DNA of 64,000 bases from JAJTCH01 sp040386195 (GTDB lineage: Bacteria; Pseudomonadota; Alphaproteobacteria; Rickettsiales; UBA1997), in assembly GCA_040386195.1 (NCBI GenBank), contig JAZKFV010000012.1, positions 62,001 through 126,000 on the forward strand. The letters run 5' to 3'. The notes beneath the pieces are model-generated. The model was not told the origin of the DNA. It saw only the letters and a list, made by a program, of their open reading frames with translations, and did not search any database. Shown piece after piece: positions 50,654-60,729 of this stretch. Both the position numbers and the translations under genes were made by a program. Position 1 is the stretch's first letter, and each line of letters starts with the position of its first letter.

Positions 50654-51250
50654 ATGAAGAATATACCCAATATTTTGACTCTTTTTCGCATTGCCATAAT
50701 TCCGATTTTGGTGATGTCATTTTATATTGATGGTTTTGTAGCAAATATTGTTGCTGCCTCTTTATTTATGATTGCCAGCATCACCGATTTTTTTGATGGT
50801 TATTTTGCTAGAAGCTTGAAAGCGCAAACCAATTTTGGTCGTTGCCTTGATCCGATTGCCGATAAATTATTAGTAATTGTGGCAATCACAATGTTGATTC
50901 ATTTTGGGCATAAAAATATGGCAATCACTATTCCCGGATTAATAATTATTTGCCGAGAAATTTTGGTTTCCGGCTTGAGAGAATTTTTGGCTTCTATCCG
51001 TGTTGGCATTCCGGTCAGCAATCTTTCCAAATGCAAAACCGCGGTGCAGATGATTGCAATTACATTATTATTAATTGGACAACCTGGCTCTGAATATGCG
51101 GTTGATCTTTTGGTGGATGTTGACAAAAGTTTAAAATTTATTGTTGCGGAAGTAATAATTACTGCCGGAGAAACTTTATTGGCCGTAGCCGCGTTTTTAA
51201 CGGTTGTAACTGGTTACATTTATTTGAAAATCGGCTTAAAAAATATGTAA
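50654..51250 (+). CDS. pgsA: CDP-diacylglycerol-glycerol-3-phosphate 3-phosphatidyltransferase
   Basis: PgsA makes phosphatidylglycerophosphate in the inner membrane. The 198-residue protein from ATG 50654 has four to five membrane segments and the CDP-alcohol phosphotransferase motif as DFFDGYFARSLKAQTNFGRCLDPIADK (residues 45-72; D-x2-DG-x2-AR-x8-G-x3-D-x3-D). A TTG at 50645 is the alternative start. It sits between xseB and topA on the same strand. Confidence 0.94.
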   Translation: MKNIPNILTLFRIAIIPILVMSFYIDGFVANIVAASLFMIASITDFFDGYFARSLKAQTNFGRCLDPIADKLLVIVAITMLIHFGHKNMAITIPGLIIICREILVSGLREFLASIRVGIPVSNLSKCKTAVQMIAITLLLIGQPGSEYAVDLLVDVDKSLKFIVAEVIITAGETLLAVAAFLTVVTGYIYLKIGLKNM

Positions 51251-51256
51251 ATATTA

Positions 51257-51300
51257 GTCGTAAGTCGTAAGTCGTAAGTCGTAAGTCGTAAGTCGTAAGT
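51257..51300. repeat. Heptamer array (6 copies) before topA
   Basis: Six perfect GTCGTAA units occupy 51257-51298, followed by GT. It lies 13 bases before the topA ATG in the short pgsA-topA gap. The same unit forms the two arrays at the nuclease gene. Confidence 0.95.
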
Positions 51301-51313
51301 ATAAAAATATAAA

Positions 51314-53827
51314 ATGAGAAATTTATTAATTGTTGAGTCTCCTGCTAAAGCTAAAACTATTGGCAAATATTTGGGGAAGGATTATGAAGTTATTGCATCA
51401 TTCGGGCATATTCGTGATTTGCCGAGCAAGACTGGATCGGTTGAGCCGGACAATGATTTTGCTATGCATTATGAAGTGTCGGCTAAATCGGCTAAATATG
51501 CTAAGGCGATTGTTGATAGAGCTAAAGGATGCGATAAAATTATTCTCGCTCCCGATCCGGATCGGGAAGGAGAATCAATTGCTTGGCACGTTGCTGAAGT
51601 GTTGCGTCAGAAAAAAGCGATCACTTCCAAAACTAAAATTGAAAGAGTTGTCTTTAACTCAATTACTAAAACTTCAATTTTAGAAGCCGTAAAAAATCCT
51701 CGTGAAATTGATATTGATTTAGTCAACGCCCAGCAAGCGCGTCGGGCTTTGGATTATTTAGTGGGCTTTACTTTATCGCCGGTTTTGTGGCGAAAATTGC
51801 CGGGCAGTAAATCGGCTGGACGCGTTCAGTCAGTGGCTCTGCGTATAATTTGTGATCGTGAAGATGAGATTGAGGCATTTAAAAGTGAAGAATATTGGGA
51901 TGTTAAAGTTGATTTGCAAAGCGACACCAAACAAAAATTAACTGCAAATTTAACTCATATTAATGGCGAGAGATTGGATAAATTTACCATTAACAATAAA
52001 GTTCAAGCTGAAGAAATTGCTAAATTGCTCGAAAACAAAAAATATCAAGTTGTTTCCGTTAATAGAAAAGAGGTTCGCCGCAAGCCTTACGCGCCTTTCA
52101 CAACTTCGTCACTTCAGCAAGAAGCGGCGCGCAAATTAGGTTTTTCAGCGAAAAAAACTATGCAAGTGGCGCAAAAACTTTATGAAGGTTTGGATGTTGG
52201 TTCGGGCACGATGGGTTTGATTACTTATATGAGAACTGACGGAGTGGATGTGGCGCCAGAAGCAATTGTTGAAGCTAGAAATTTTATCAATCAAGCTTAC
52301 GGTAAAAAATATTTACCAGACAGTCCGATTGCTTATAAAAGCAAAATCAAAAACGCTCAAGAAGCCCACGAAGCAATTCGCCCCACTGATTTTTCCTTAC
52401 CTCCCAAAGCAATTGCCAGCTATTTAGAAAAAGATTTTTTAGCGCTCTATGATTTGATCTGGAAAAGAATGGTCGCTTCACAAATGGCGGATGTGGTGAT
52501 GGATCAAGTTGCGGTGGTGATTAAAACTAATCCAAATTATGGCGAGCTTAGAGCAGTTGGATCGGTGGTTAAATTTGATGGGTTTTATGTGCTTTATAAT
52601 GAAGATAAAGATGACGAAGAGGATGAAGCCAGTGAAGATAAGAAGGCAATTTTGCCGGATGTTAATGTTAATGACAATTTAGCTTTATTAGAAGTTAAGC
52701 CAGCGCAACATTTCACCGAGCCATTGCCTAGATATTCTGAAGCAAGTTTGGTTAAAAAAATGGAAGAGCTTGGAATTGGTCGTCCTTCAACTTATGCCAA
52801 TATTATTTCAGTTTTACAAGATCGCGGCTATGTAAAATTAGAGAAAAAAAGATTCACTCCTGAAGAGCGCGGCAGAGTTGTGGTGGTGTTTTTAAAATCA
52901 TTTTTCCCTAAATATGTTGAATATGATTACACCGCCAAAATGGAAGATGATTTGGATATTATTTCCAACGGAAAATTGGATTGGAAAAAATTCTTAGAAA
53001 ATTTCTGGTTAAATTTTAATAGTAATATTGGTGAGGTTAGCAAAAAAACTATTCCCGAAATTTTAGATAGTTTGAACCAACATATTTCTCCTTATATTTT
53101 TGGAGTTGATGAACATGGCAAAGCTAAACACCAATGCCCGTCTTGCTCAAAAGGAACGCTTGGAATTAAAATTGGCGGCTTTGGAGTTTTTGTGGGCTGT
53201 TCAAATTATCCGGAATGTAAATATACCAAATCATTTTCTGACGATAAAAATGCTGGCGAATTAATTGAGAACGCTGACGGCACAACTGAGCGCCGCGTGT
53301 TTGAGCCAATTTTTGTGGGCGATGGTGATAATCAAGGTGATAAAATCTTTATCAAAAAAGGGCCTTATGGGCTTTATATTGAATTGGCGAATGACACTTT
53401 GGTTGCAGCTGAGGAGCCGGAAGTTGAAGTTAAAGAAACTAAGAAAAAAACTGCAAAAAAATCTAAAGAAAAAACTAAAGATAAAAAAACAACTAAGAAA
53501 AAAGCTAAAAAAGATAATAAGCCAAAACCAAAAAGAGTTTCACTTCCTAGAAATATTAAGGTTGAAGATGTTGATCTAAAACTCGCTAAAAAACTTTTAT
53601 CGCTACCAAGAGAAGTTGGAATTCATCCGGAAAATGGTTTGAAAATTGTTGCTTCAATTGGCCCGTTTGGACCTTATTTATTGCATGATGGCAAATATTC
53701 TTCAGTGAAAGAAGATGATATTTTGGAAATTGGTTTGAATCGTGCGATTGATTTAATCGCTGAAGTGCAAAGCAAAAAAGCGTCTAAATCTAAAACTGGT
53801 TCTAACTTTAGAAAAAAACGTAAATAA
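51314..53827 (+). CDS. topA: DNA topoisomerase I
   Basis: TopA relaxes negative supercoils. The 837-residue type IA enzyme has a Toprim domain (LLIVESPAKAKTIGKYLG at 4-21; PDPDREGESIAWH near 79-91), the KxxGRVQSVAL segment near 166 and the active-site Tyr in GLITYMRTDGV near 297. One four-Cys zinc finger (CPSC near 611 and CSNYPEC near 632) is followed by a Lys-rich region (about 700-740), then a domain of about 90 residues. The leader holds the heptamer array. It is followed after one base by a sensor kinase gene. Confidence 0.97.
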   Translation: MRNLLIVESPAKAKTIGKYLGKDYEVIASFGHIRDLPSKTGSVEPDNDFAMHYEVSAKSAKYAKAIVDRAKGCDKIILAPDPDREGESIAWHVAEVLRQKKAITSKTKIERVVFNSITKTSILEAVKNPREIDIDLVNAQQARRALDYLVGFTLSPVLWRKLPGSKSAGRVQSVALRIICDREDEIEAFKSEEYWDVKVDLQSDTKQKLTANLTHINGERLDKFTINNKVQAEEIAKLLENKKYQVVSVNRKEVRRKPYAPFTTSSLQQEAARKLGFSAKKTMQVAQKLYEGLDVGSGTMGLITYMRTDGVDVAPEAIVEARNFINQAYGKKYLPDSPIAYKSKIKNAQEAHEAIRPTDFSLPPKAIASYLEKDFLALYDLIWKRMVASQMADVVMDQVAVVIKTNPNYGELRAVGSVVKFDGFYVLYNEDKDDEEDEASEDKKAILPDVNVNDNLALLEVKPAQHFTEPLPRYSEASLVKKMEELGIGRPSTYANIISVLQDRGYVKLEKKRFTPEERGRVVVVFLKSFFPKYVEYDYTAKMEDDLDIISNGKLDWKKFLENFWLNFNSNIGEVSKKTIPEILDSLNQHISPYIFGVDEHGKAKHQCPSCSKGTLGIKIGGFGVFVGCSNYPECKYTKSFSDDKNAGELIENADGTTERRVFEPIFVGDGDNQGDKIFIKKGPYGLYIELANDTLVAAEEPEVEVKETKKKTAKKSKEKTKDKKTTKKKAKKDNKPKPKRVSLPRNIKVEDVDLKLAKKLLSLPREVGIHPENGLKIVASIGPFGPYLLHDGKYSSVKEDDILEIGLNRAIDLIAEVQSKKASKSKTGSNFRKKRK

Positions 53828-53828
53828 A

Positions 53829-55649
53829 ATGGCAAAAGAAATAGCAGAAGAAAATCTCGATCATAATCCATATTCGCTTAATGAAGATGATAAACGTTTG
53901 CTGTTAAAACAATCAATTCAACAAATTTCCAGCCCATCATTTTTATGTCAGATTGAACCGGAAAATCCTAACTTTCTGGAAATTATTGAATGCAATGAAC
54001 AATTTTTAAAAAACTTTGCTTTAGAAAAAATTGAAGTGATTGGCAATAATTATGATTTCTTGTTGCAAGGTGAAGATGTTGAATATGGTTCAAATAATTA
54101 TTTTGAATATATCAATCTCATCAAAGCAGTCAAAAGCCTACAAGTTACTAATATCAAAGTTAGTATTCCTTATCCAAAAGATAAAAATAAAATTGAAGAA
54201 TTTAAGGTTAGCTTTGTTCCAAGCCGCTATAAAACTCGCAATATTTACTGTGTTTTTTCTTTTGAACAATTAGCAAAAAATGCCCAAGAAGAAAATGATG
54301 GAACTCATTCAATTGCCTTAATTCAGAATTTAGAAAGAGCAATTAGAAATGAAAGAATGCTCAGAAGCATTAGCGATTTAATTGCATCGGAAGCAAATTT
54401 GAAAGGCATTGCTCAAACAATTGTCAAAACGATGTGCGAGTATTTAAAAGTTGATAGATGTATGCTTTACGATTGCGACAACGGTGATTCTGGATTTGTG
54501 GTTGAGCATTGCACTAAAGGCACTCAAAAAATTTCTGAGGCGGGTGATATTAAAAATCCGGAATCGCCAATTGCGCGCTATATTGAATTTCAAAATCAAT
54601 TATTTTTAGATATTAATCGTCTCAAAAAAACCACCACAATGACGGTTTATGAAGATGTTAAAAATGATCCAAAATTTAAGGTCATTGAAAATGTTTGTGA
54701 TCATTTTGGGATTGGTTCGCAAATCGTGGTAATAATGATTACTAACGACACGATTAGCGGCGGATTTTATCTACAACAATCAGCAAAAAGAAGTTGGCTT
54801 TTGGAAGAGAGTGAATTGATTAATATTATTGCCAGTCAGTTTTCAATGGCAATTGATCGCGCTAACTACACTCACAAATTATTAATTTCCAACCAAGAGC
54901 TATTAGAAAAAAGCAATAAACTAGCTGAATCATTAGTTCAGGAAAAAAGAATGCGTGAATTACAAAGTGAATTTGTTGCTCTGGTTTCTCACGAGTTCAA
55001 AACGCCACTACAAATTATCGACGGCGCTCGAGAATTGGTGATGAGAAAATTCAAAACAATAAATATTGCCGATGAGGTAATTGATAAATCTTTAGATCGT
55101 ATCAAAAGCGCGATTGTGAGAATGAGTAACTTGATTCAGAGTAATTTAAATTTGTCTAAAATTGAAATTGGCGAAGAAGGAATTAAGGTTAATAAACAAA
55201 ATTTTGACATCAAAGCTTTGGTGCAAGATATAGTTGAAAAAAACTTTAATTTAGCGCAAGAAAAACACATTAATATTGAAATTAATGTCGATAATTTTCC
55301 TGATGCTTATCTTGGTGATCAAAAATTATTAGACCATTCTTTTACCAACATCATTACTAACGCCATCAAATATTCTAAGGCTAATTCAGTAGTAAAAATT
55401 TCTGGCGCTATTAAAGAAAATAAATTGTTTTTAAAAGTTGCTGATAACGGAATTGGCATTCCTAAAGATGATTTGGATCGGATTGGTAAAAAGTTTTTTA
55501 GAGCCAAAAACACTTTGTCAGTTGCTGGAACTGGCATTGGTTTATATCTTACTAAATATTTTATCGAATTACACGGTGGTTCTGTTTTGATAGAAAGTGA
55601 ATTGGATGTTGGAACAACCATAACCGCCTTTCTTCCAATTGCTAATTAA
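53829..55649 (+). CDS. Sensor histidine kinase with PAS-like and GAF domains
   Basis: The 606-residue kinase has no membrane segment. Residues 35-145 look PAS-like, residues 175-355 form a GAF domain (LKVDRCMLYDC near 205 starts it), and a coiled coil links to the HisKA helices with the H-box ALVSHEFKTPLQII near 378. The ATPase domain has N-box NIITNAIKYSK near 508, G1 ADNGIGIP near 540 and G2 GTGIGLYLTK near 566. Being soluble, it likely senses an internal signal. It follows topA after one base, so their expression is linked. No response regulator lies nearby. Confidence 0.9.
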   Translation: MAKEIAEENLDHNPYSLNEDDKRLLLKQSIQQISSPSFLCQIEPENPNFLEIIECNEQFLKNFALEKIEVIGNNYDFLLQGEDVEYGSNNYFEYINLIKAVKSLQVTNIKVSIPYPKDKNKIEEFKVSFVPSRYKTRNIYCVFSFEQLAKNAQEENDGTHSIALIQNLERAIRNERMLRSISDLIASEANLKGIAQTIVKTMCEYLKVDRCMLYDCDNGDSGFVVEHCTKGTQKISEAGDIKNPESPIARYIEFQNQLFLDINRLKKTTTMTVYEDVKNDPKFKVIENVCDHFGIGSQIVVIMITNDTISGGFYLQQSAKRSWLLEESELINIIASQFSMAIDRANYTHKLLISNQELLEKSNKLAESLVQEKRMRELQSEFVALVSHEFKTPLQIIDGARELVMRKFKTINIADEVIDKSLDRIKSAIVRMSNLIQSNLNLSKIEIGEEGIKVNKQNFDIKALVQDIVEKNFNLAQEKHINIEINVDNFPDAYLGDQKLLDHSFTNIITNAIKYSKANSVVKISGAIKENKLFLKVADNGIGIPKDDLDRIGKKFFRAKNTLSVAGTGIGLYLTKYFIELHGGSVLIESELDVGTTITAFLPIAN

Positions 55650-55657
55650 TTTTCTTT

Positions 55658-56782
55658 ATGATCAAAAAATTATCTCTGCTATTTTTTTTAATGATTTCTT
55701 TTGGTGCTAATGTTGCCGCAAAAGATGATGAACAATATCCAAATATTTCCGGCAAAGCTTTATTTGAATTTAGAGGCGACAGCATTACTTCGAGCAAAAA
55801 AGATAATATCAATGCCAATAACGGCAATATCAATATTGATACTGATTTTGGTCTTAATTTTAACAAAAATTGGTCATTAATCACCAATTGGAGATTTGCG
55901 CCAATGAATCAGCAAAGTGCTAATAATCCGGAAAGATATCGTCAAATTCTAGCCAATAAACGCGGCAACGGTTTGAGTGAAGATGGTTTGGCGGTTGATC
56001 AGCTTAAAGGTCAATTTGAAAATGAAGATCTAAGATTTTTTTTCGGCAAGTTTAATCCAGCTTTTGGAACGGCATTTAGAAAGGAAAAAAGAATTGGGGT
56101 TTTTGTAATTGATTTCACTAAAGATTACGAGTTAAGAGGCAAAATTGGCGTTGGCTTCAGTGCGCTTTTGGAAAAAAGCGAAATAACTGTTGATACTTTT
56201 TTTAACGACACCACCGCACTTAGTAACAGCGCTATTGAAAAAAGAGGAACCGAAAATAGATCCAATGGTTTAGCCGGCAACACTTCCAGCCCATCTTCTT
56301 ATACCGCCGCAATTGAAGGGCAAGATTTTTTTGGAGTAAAAGATTTATTCTATAATTTTGGTTATCGAAATTTAGCAGTTGATAATTTGCCAGGCAGAGA
56401 TAACGAAACTGGTATGGTTGGCGGCTTGGAATATCTCTTTCCTGTCGGGATAAAAACTTCACTGATTCCTTTTATTGAAATTGCTTCAATTAATAATTTG
56501 AGCGGTATTAAAGGTCGCAATTCTACCTACACAACCGTGGCTTTAATTGGAAAATACAGCAGCTGGACAGCTAGTATTGCCAGAGTTTCTAGAAGCATAA
56601 GACAAAAAAATATTCTCACTAGCGAAGATCTCGGTCGTACCAATGACAAACAAATGCAATATTCGGTTGGTTATAAATTTAGCAATAATATTGCCGTTGA
56701 TATTAGTAGGGCCAATATTAAAGAAGACGGACGCAAGGCCGGCTTGCTTGGGGTTTTGGTGTCTTATGTCTACAATTTCTAA
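55658..56782 (+). CDS. Outer-membrane porin-like beta-barrel protein
   Basis: The 374-residue protein has a signal peptide (1-21, ending NVAA) and alternating strands with aromatic ends, closing with LLGVLVSYVYNF, whose final Phe is the usual signal for barrel assembly by BamA. The central part (about 180-215) is Ser/Thr/Asn-rich and may be a surface loop. It resembles porin or phosphate-selective-porin-like proteins; substrate unknown. It starts 8 bases after the kinase gene. Confidence 0.78.
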   Translation: MIKKLSLLFFLMISFGANVAAKDDEQYPNISGKALFEFRGDSITSSKKDNINANNGNINIDTDFGLNFNKNWSLITNWRFAPMNQQSANNPERYRQILANKRGNGLSEDGLAVDQLKGQFENEDLRFFFGKFNPAFGTAFRKEKRIGVFVIDFTKDYELRGKIGVGFSALLEKSEITVDTFFNDTTALSNSAIEKRGTENRSNGLAGNTSSPSSYTAAIEGQDFFGVKDLFYNFGYRNLAVDNLPGRDNETGMVGGLEYLFPVGIKTSLIPFIEIASINNLSGIKGRNSTYTTVALIGKYSSWTASIARVSRSIRQKNILTSEDLGRTNDKQMQYSVGYKFSNNIAVDISRANIKEDGRKAGLLGVLVSYVYNF

Positions 56783-56825
56783 AAGTTAGTGAACAGTTTT
56801 CAATATTAAACCAACAACTTAATTT

Positions 56826-59237
56826 ATGTCAGAAATATTTTCTCAACTCCCGCATTTCAATCAAATAATTTTATTGGCAGCATTGTTTTTGGCTTACAAC
56901 TCTTTGCCGGTAATATTTTGGGCAGTTTTGGGTTTGATTTTTACATTACAATTCAACCCGTCTATTTTTGCTTTGTCGGCTTACTCAATCTTTGCTTTGT
57001 TATTTATTTTTCCAGTACTCAGAAAAAACCTGATTACCAGACAAATCATTGTTGTAATTAAATATCTTAAACTATTACCAAAAATTTCTGACACTGAAAA
57101 AACTGCCTTAAAATCAGGAACAGTATGGGTTGATGGTGAATTATTTTCCGGTAGTCCAAACTTTAAAAATATCTTTGCTAATAACTATCCGGTTTTGACC
57201 GATGAAGAAAAATCATTTTTAGAAAATGAAGTTGAAGATTTATGCGCAATGTGCATCGATAGCGAAGTTTATCACAATAAAGATTTATCGCCGCAAACTT
57301 GGCAATATTTAAAAGATAAAAAGTTTTTTGGAATGATCATTCCTAAAAAATACGGCGGTCTTGGTTTCTCAGCCTTTGCTCACAGTTCGGTGATTCAAAA
57401 ATTATCTTCAAGATCAGTGCCTTTGGCAATCACAGCAATGGTTCCTAATTCATTAGGGCCAGCCGAATTGCTTTTACATTACGGAACCAAAGAGCAGCAA
57501 GATTATTATCTGCCAAGATTGGCAGTTGGTCTAGAAGTTCCGTGCTTTGCACTCACCGAACCAATGGCGGGAAGTGACGCAACTTCAATTATTGCTAACG
57601 GTTTAGTTTTTCAAGATAAAGATGGTGAGATCAAAATAAAATTAAATTGGAATAAACGCTATATAACTCTGGGCGCAGTTGCTACTTTGATTGGGCTAGC
57701 TTTTCAGCTTCGTGATCCGGAAAATTTATTAGGATATGGCGTTGATGTTGGCATCACTTGCGCTTTGATTCCAAATGATACAAAGGGTGTTAAACAAGGC
57801 AGAAGACACGATCCGCTCGCCACTCCTTTTGTCAATTCACCGCTCAATGGCGACGATGTAATTATTGGATTAAATGCAATTATTGGTGGCAAAGATGGTG
57901 TGGGTAAAGGTTGGAAAATGTTAATGGAATGTTTGGCGGCAGGTCGAGGAATTTCTCTACCTTCAACCAGCACTGGCGGAGCCAAATTAGTTGCCAGAGT
58001 TGTAACTGCTTATGCCAATGTTAGACAACAATTTGGTCTTTCTATTGGTAAATTTGAAGGAGTTGAAAAAGTTTTAGCACGAATTATCGGCAAAACTTAT
58101 ACTCTCGAAGCAATGCGTTCTTTCACAGCTGGTGGTATTGATTCAGGAGCAAAACCAGCAGTCATCACTGCAATTGTTAAATATCATTCCACCGAAATGT
58201 TTCGAGAAGTTGTGAGCGACGGTATGGATATTATGGGCGGCAGCGGCATTATTCGCGGTAAAAGAAATTTACTTGCTAACGCTTATTTTTCAGTGCCAAT
58301 TTCCATAACGGTTGAAGGCGCTAACATTATGACCAGAAGCCTAATTCATTTTGGACAAGGCGCAATTATGTGTCATCCTTTTGTTTATAAGGAGATTGAA
58401 GCTTTAGAAAAAAATGATCTCACCAATTTTGATAAAGCTTTATTCGGACATATTGCCCATTTCTCACGCAACCTAGTGAAAGCTTTATTTTTAAGCATTA
58501 GCCGCGGGCATCTTTATAAGCCAAGCACTAATGGTGTCATTGGTAAATATGAAAAAAAGTTAGCCTGGGCATCAGCCAGTTTCGCGGTTTTGGCGGATAT
58601 TGCGATTATAAAATTTGGCGGCAATTTAAAAAGAAAAGAAAAACTCAATGGCCGTTTTGGCGATATTCTTTCAATGATGTATCTGGCAGTTTGTACACTA
58701 AAAAAATTCGATGTTGAAGGAAGAAAACCTGAAGATGAAGTTGTGATTGATTATATAATGAAAGATTTATTCACCAAAATGCAAAATGCCTTTGATGGTT
58801 TGTGGCAAAATTTATTTTCCAGCTGGCTCAATTTATTAACCATTCCAATTGCCTTTTATGCAAAAATTAATGCCTTTATTTGTCCGGCAAAAGATGATTT
58901 AGAAAATCTTTTAGTTAGAAAAGCCCTTAAATCCGGTGAGTTCCGCAATAATTTAACTAACGGAATTTATTTACCTAAAGATCAAGACCAAGCTTTAATA
59001 AAATTAGAAAATGCGCTGGTTTTATTTGAAAAATCAGAAATGGTTTTAACTGTGATCAAAAAAGCAATTAAAGAAAATCTATTACCCAAAAAAGATCTGA
59101 ATGATTTGTTGGATATTGCTGCCGCTAAAAATATTATTAGCAAAGAAGATGCTGCAATAGTTAGACAATCCAAAGCGGCAACTTATGACGTTGTTCAGGT
59201 TGATGAATACAGCTTAGAAGATTATAAAAATATTTAA
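56826..59237 (+). CDS. fadE: Acyl-CoA dehydrogenase FadE
   Basis: FadE performs the first oxidation step of fatty-acid beta-oxidation. The 803-residue length and two N-terminal membrane segments (about 12-60) fit the long FadE type. The core has CFALTEPMAGSDA near 239-251, RHDPLATPF near 323, GRGISLPSTS near 375 and DIMGGSGIIRG near 470, and a long C-terminal region follows. It suggests use of fatty acids as fuel. It is followed after 2 bases by the lptC-like gene. Confidence 0.95.
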   Translation: MSEIFSQLPHFNQIILLAALFLAYNSLPVIFWAVLGLIFTLQFNPSIFALSAYSIFALLFIFPVLRKNLITRQIIVVIKYLKLLPKISDTEKTALKSGTVWVDGELFSGSPNFKNIFANNYPVLTDEEKSFLENEVEDLCAMCIDSEVYHNKDLSPQTWQYLKDKKFFGMIIPKKYGGLGFSAFAHSSVIQKLSSRSVPLAITAMVPNSLGPAELLLHYGTKEQQDYYLPRLAVGLEVPCFALTEPMAGSDATSIIANGLVFQDKDGEIKIKLNWNKRYITLGAVATLIGLAFQLRDPENLLGYGVDVGITCALIPNDTKGVKQGRRHDPLATPFVNSPLNGDDVIIGLNAIIGGKDGVGKGWKMLMECLAAGRGISLPSTSTGGAKLVARVVTAYANVRQQFGLSIGKFEGVEKVLARIIGKTYTLEAMRSFTAGGIDSGAKPAVITAIVKYHSTEMFREVVSDGMDIMGGSGIIRGKRNLLANAYFSVPISITVEGANIMTRSLIHFGQGAIMCHPFVYKEIEALEKNDLTNFDKALFGHIAHFSRNLVKALFLSISRGHLYKPSTNGVIGKYEKKLAWASASFAVLADIAIIKFGGNLKRKEKLNGRFGDILSMMYLAVCTLKKFDVEGRKPEDEVVIDYIMKDLFTKMQNAFDGLWQNLFSSWLNLLTIPIAFYAKINAFICPAKDDLENLLVRKALKSGEFRNNLTNGIYLPKDQDQALIKLENALVLFEKSEMVLTVIKKAIKENLLPKKDLNDLLDIAAAKNIISKEDAAIVRQSKAATYDVVQVDEYSLEDYKNI

Positions 59238-59239
59238 TT

Positions 59240-59656
59240 ATGGATCAAAATCACCAACTTATTGATGCGATCAAAAAGCGCTTAAAATTAAGAAAAATTT
59301 TAGTTTTTTTATGCGCCATAATCTTAATTTGCGGTCTATTGTCTTTTTTGTTTTATGGCTTTGACGCCACTAACAGCGCAATCAAATTTATTTCTAAAAA
59401 AGATCAAATTGATAATGTTGAAAAAGTTATGCTTAATCCGTACATCAAATTTGAACATGATGATAATCAATTTTATGACATTAAAGCCAAAAAGGCAGTT
59501 CATAAAAATAAAGATGATGTTGAATTATTTGACGTTAAAGCATCGGGAAATAAAGGTGATATAAGCGCCGGCAATCTTTTAATCACCAATAGCGGCAATG
59601 ATTTACATTTCAGTAATAATCCAATTTTAATTATCAGAGAAACTAAAAATGAGTAA
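59240..59656 (+). CDS. lptC: LptC-like LPS export protein
   Basis: The 138-residue protein has one N-terminal membrane anchor (about 22-42) and a small beta-rich periplasmic domain with MLNPYIKFEHDDNQFYDIKAKKAVH, characteristic of LptC, where an initial PxF/Y precedes repeated A-x-x-A strands. LptC links the LptB2FG transporter to the LptA bridge. The domain is shorter than in E. coli. Assignment rests on layout and the strand pattern. It overlaps aroC by 8 bases. LptA, LptB and LptD are outside the window. Confidence 0.8.
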   Translation: MDQNHQLIDAIKKRLKLRKILVFLCAIILICGLLSFLFYGFDATNSAIKFISKKDQIDNVEKVMLNPYIKFEHDDNQFYDIKAKKAVHKNKDDVELFDVKASGNKGDISAGNLLITNSGNDLHFSNNPILIIRETKNE

Positions 59657-60719
59657 TAAATTCGGCAAACTTTTTTCTTTTACAACTTGGGGAGAAAGCC
59701 ACGGTGAAGCAATTGGTTGTGTGATTGATGGCTGTCCGGCGCTGATTGATTTATGCGAAGATGATATTCAAAAATATTTAGAAAGAAGAAGACCAGGACA
59801 ATCAAAATTTACCACTCAAAGGCAAGAAGAAGATAAAGTTAAAATTCTCTCCGGCGTTTTTGAAGGCAAAACTACTGGCACGCCAATCTCACTTATCATT
59901 TATAATCAAGATCAACGCAGCGGCGATTATGGCGATATCAAAGAAAAATTCCGTCCATCTCACGCCGATTACACCTATTTTCAAAAATACGGCATTCGCG
60001 ATTATCGCGGCGGCGGGCGTTCTTCGGCAAGAGAAACGGCAATGCGCGTTGCAGCTGGCGCAGTGGCAATCAAAGTTTTGGCGCAAGAAAATATTAAAAT
60101 TATTGGTTATTTAAAACAGCTCGGCGATAAAAAAATTAATCCTCAAAATATTGATTATAGTCAAATTGATAATAACGATTTTTTCTGCCCCGATTCATCT
60201 TGCGTAAAGGATTGGGAAAATTATTTACTCGAAATTAGAAAAAGTGGTAACTCAGTTGGAGCCGCAATCGAATTGATCGCAACTGGCGTTCCGGTTGGTC
60301 TTGGTGAACCAATTTATAATAAATTAGACGCAGCAATTGCTTCAGCTTTAATGAGCATCAACGCCGTTAAAGCCGTTGAAATTGGCAATGGAGTTGATGC
60401 GGCAAATTTAAGTGGCTTCGATAATGCTGATGAAATGTGGATGGAAAATAATCAGCTAAATTTTTCTTCCAACAATGCTGGTGGCATTTTGGGTGGCATT
60501 TCTAGCGGTCAAGATATTATTGCCAGATTCACCGTTAAGCCAACCAGCTCAATTTTGCATCCCAGAAGAACCATCGATATTAACGGCAACAACACCGAAA
60601 TTATCACCAAAGGTCGCCACGATCCTTGCGTCGGCATCCGCGCCGTTCCAGTTGGCGAAGCAATGCTGGCTTGTGTTTTGCTCGATTTTTTATTGATTAA
60701 CCGCGCTTATAAAAAGTAA
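59649..60719 (+). CDS. aroC: Chorismate synthase
   Basis: AroC makes chorismate from EPSP using reduced FMN. The 356-residue protein has the family signatures WGESHGEAIGCVIDGCPA near 13-30, RRPGQSKFTTQR near 48-59, DYRGGGRSSARETAMRVAAG near 117-136 and RHDPCVGIRAVPVGEAM near 320. Presence implies a working shikimate end step. It overlaps lptC by 8 bases, as part of a tight fadE-lptC-aroC-recQ series. Confidence 0.97.
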   Translation: MSNKFGKLFSFTTWGESHGEAIGCVIDGCPALIDLCEDDIQKYLERRRPGQSKFTTQRQEEDKVKILSGVFEGKTTGTPISLIIYNQDQRSGDYGDIKEKFRPSHADYTYFQKYGIRDYRGGGRSSARETAMRVAAGAVAIKVLAQENIKIIGYLKQLGDKKINPQNIDYSQIDNNDFFCPDSSCVKDWENYLLEIRKSGNSVGAAIELIATGVPVGLGEPIYNKLDAAIASALMSINAVKAVEIGNGVDAANLSGFDNADEMWMENNQLNFSSNNAGGILGGISSGQDIIARFTVKPTSSILHPRRTIDINGNNTEIITKGRHDPCVGIRAVPVGEAMLACVLLDFLLINRAYKK

Positions 60720-60729
60720 TATTTTCAAA

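Noticed and set aside
20501..51300. Heptamer arrays considered as a CRISPR or origin iterons
   Set aside because: Units are adjacent without spacers, so not CRISPR; there is no DnaA box cluster or dnaA/rep gene nearby, so no support for an origin.
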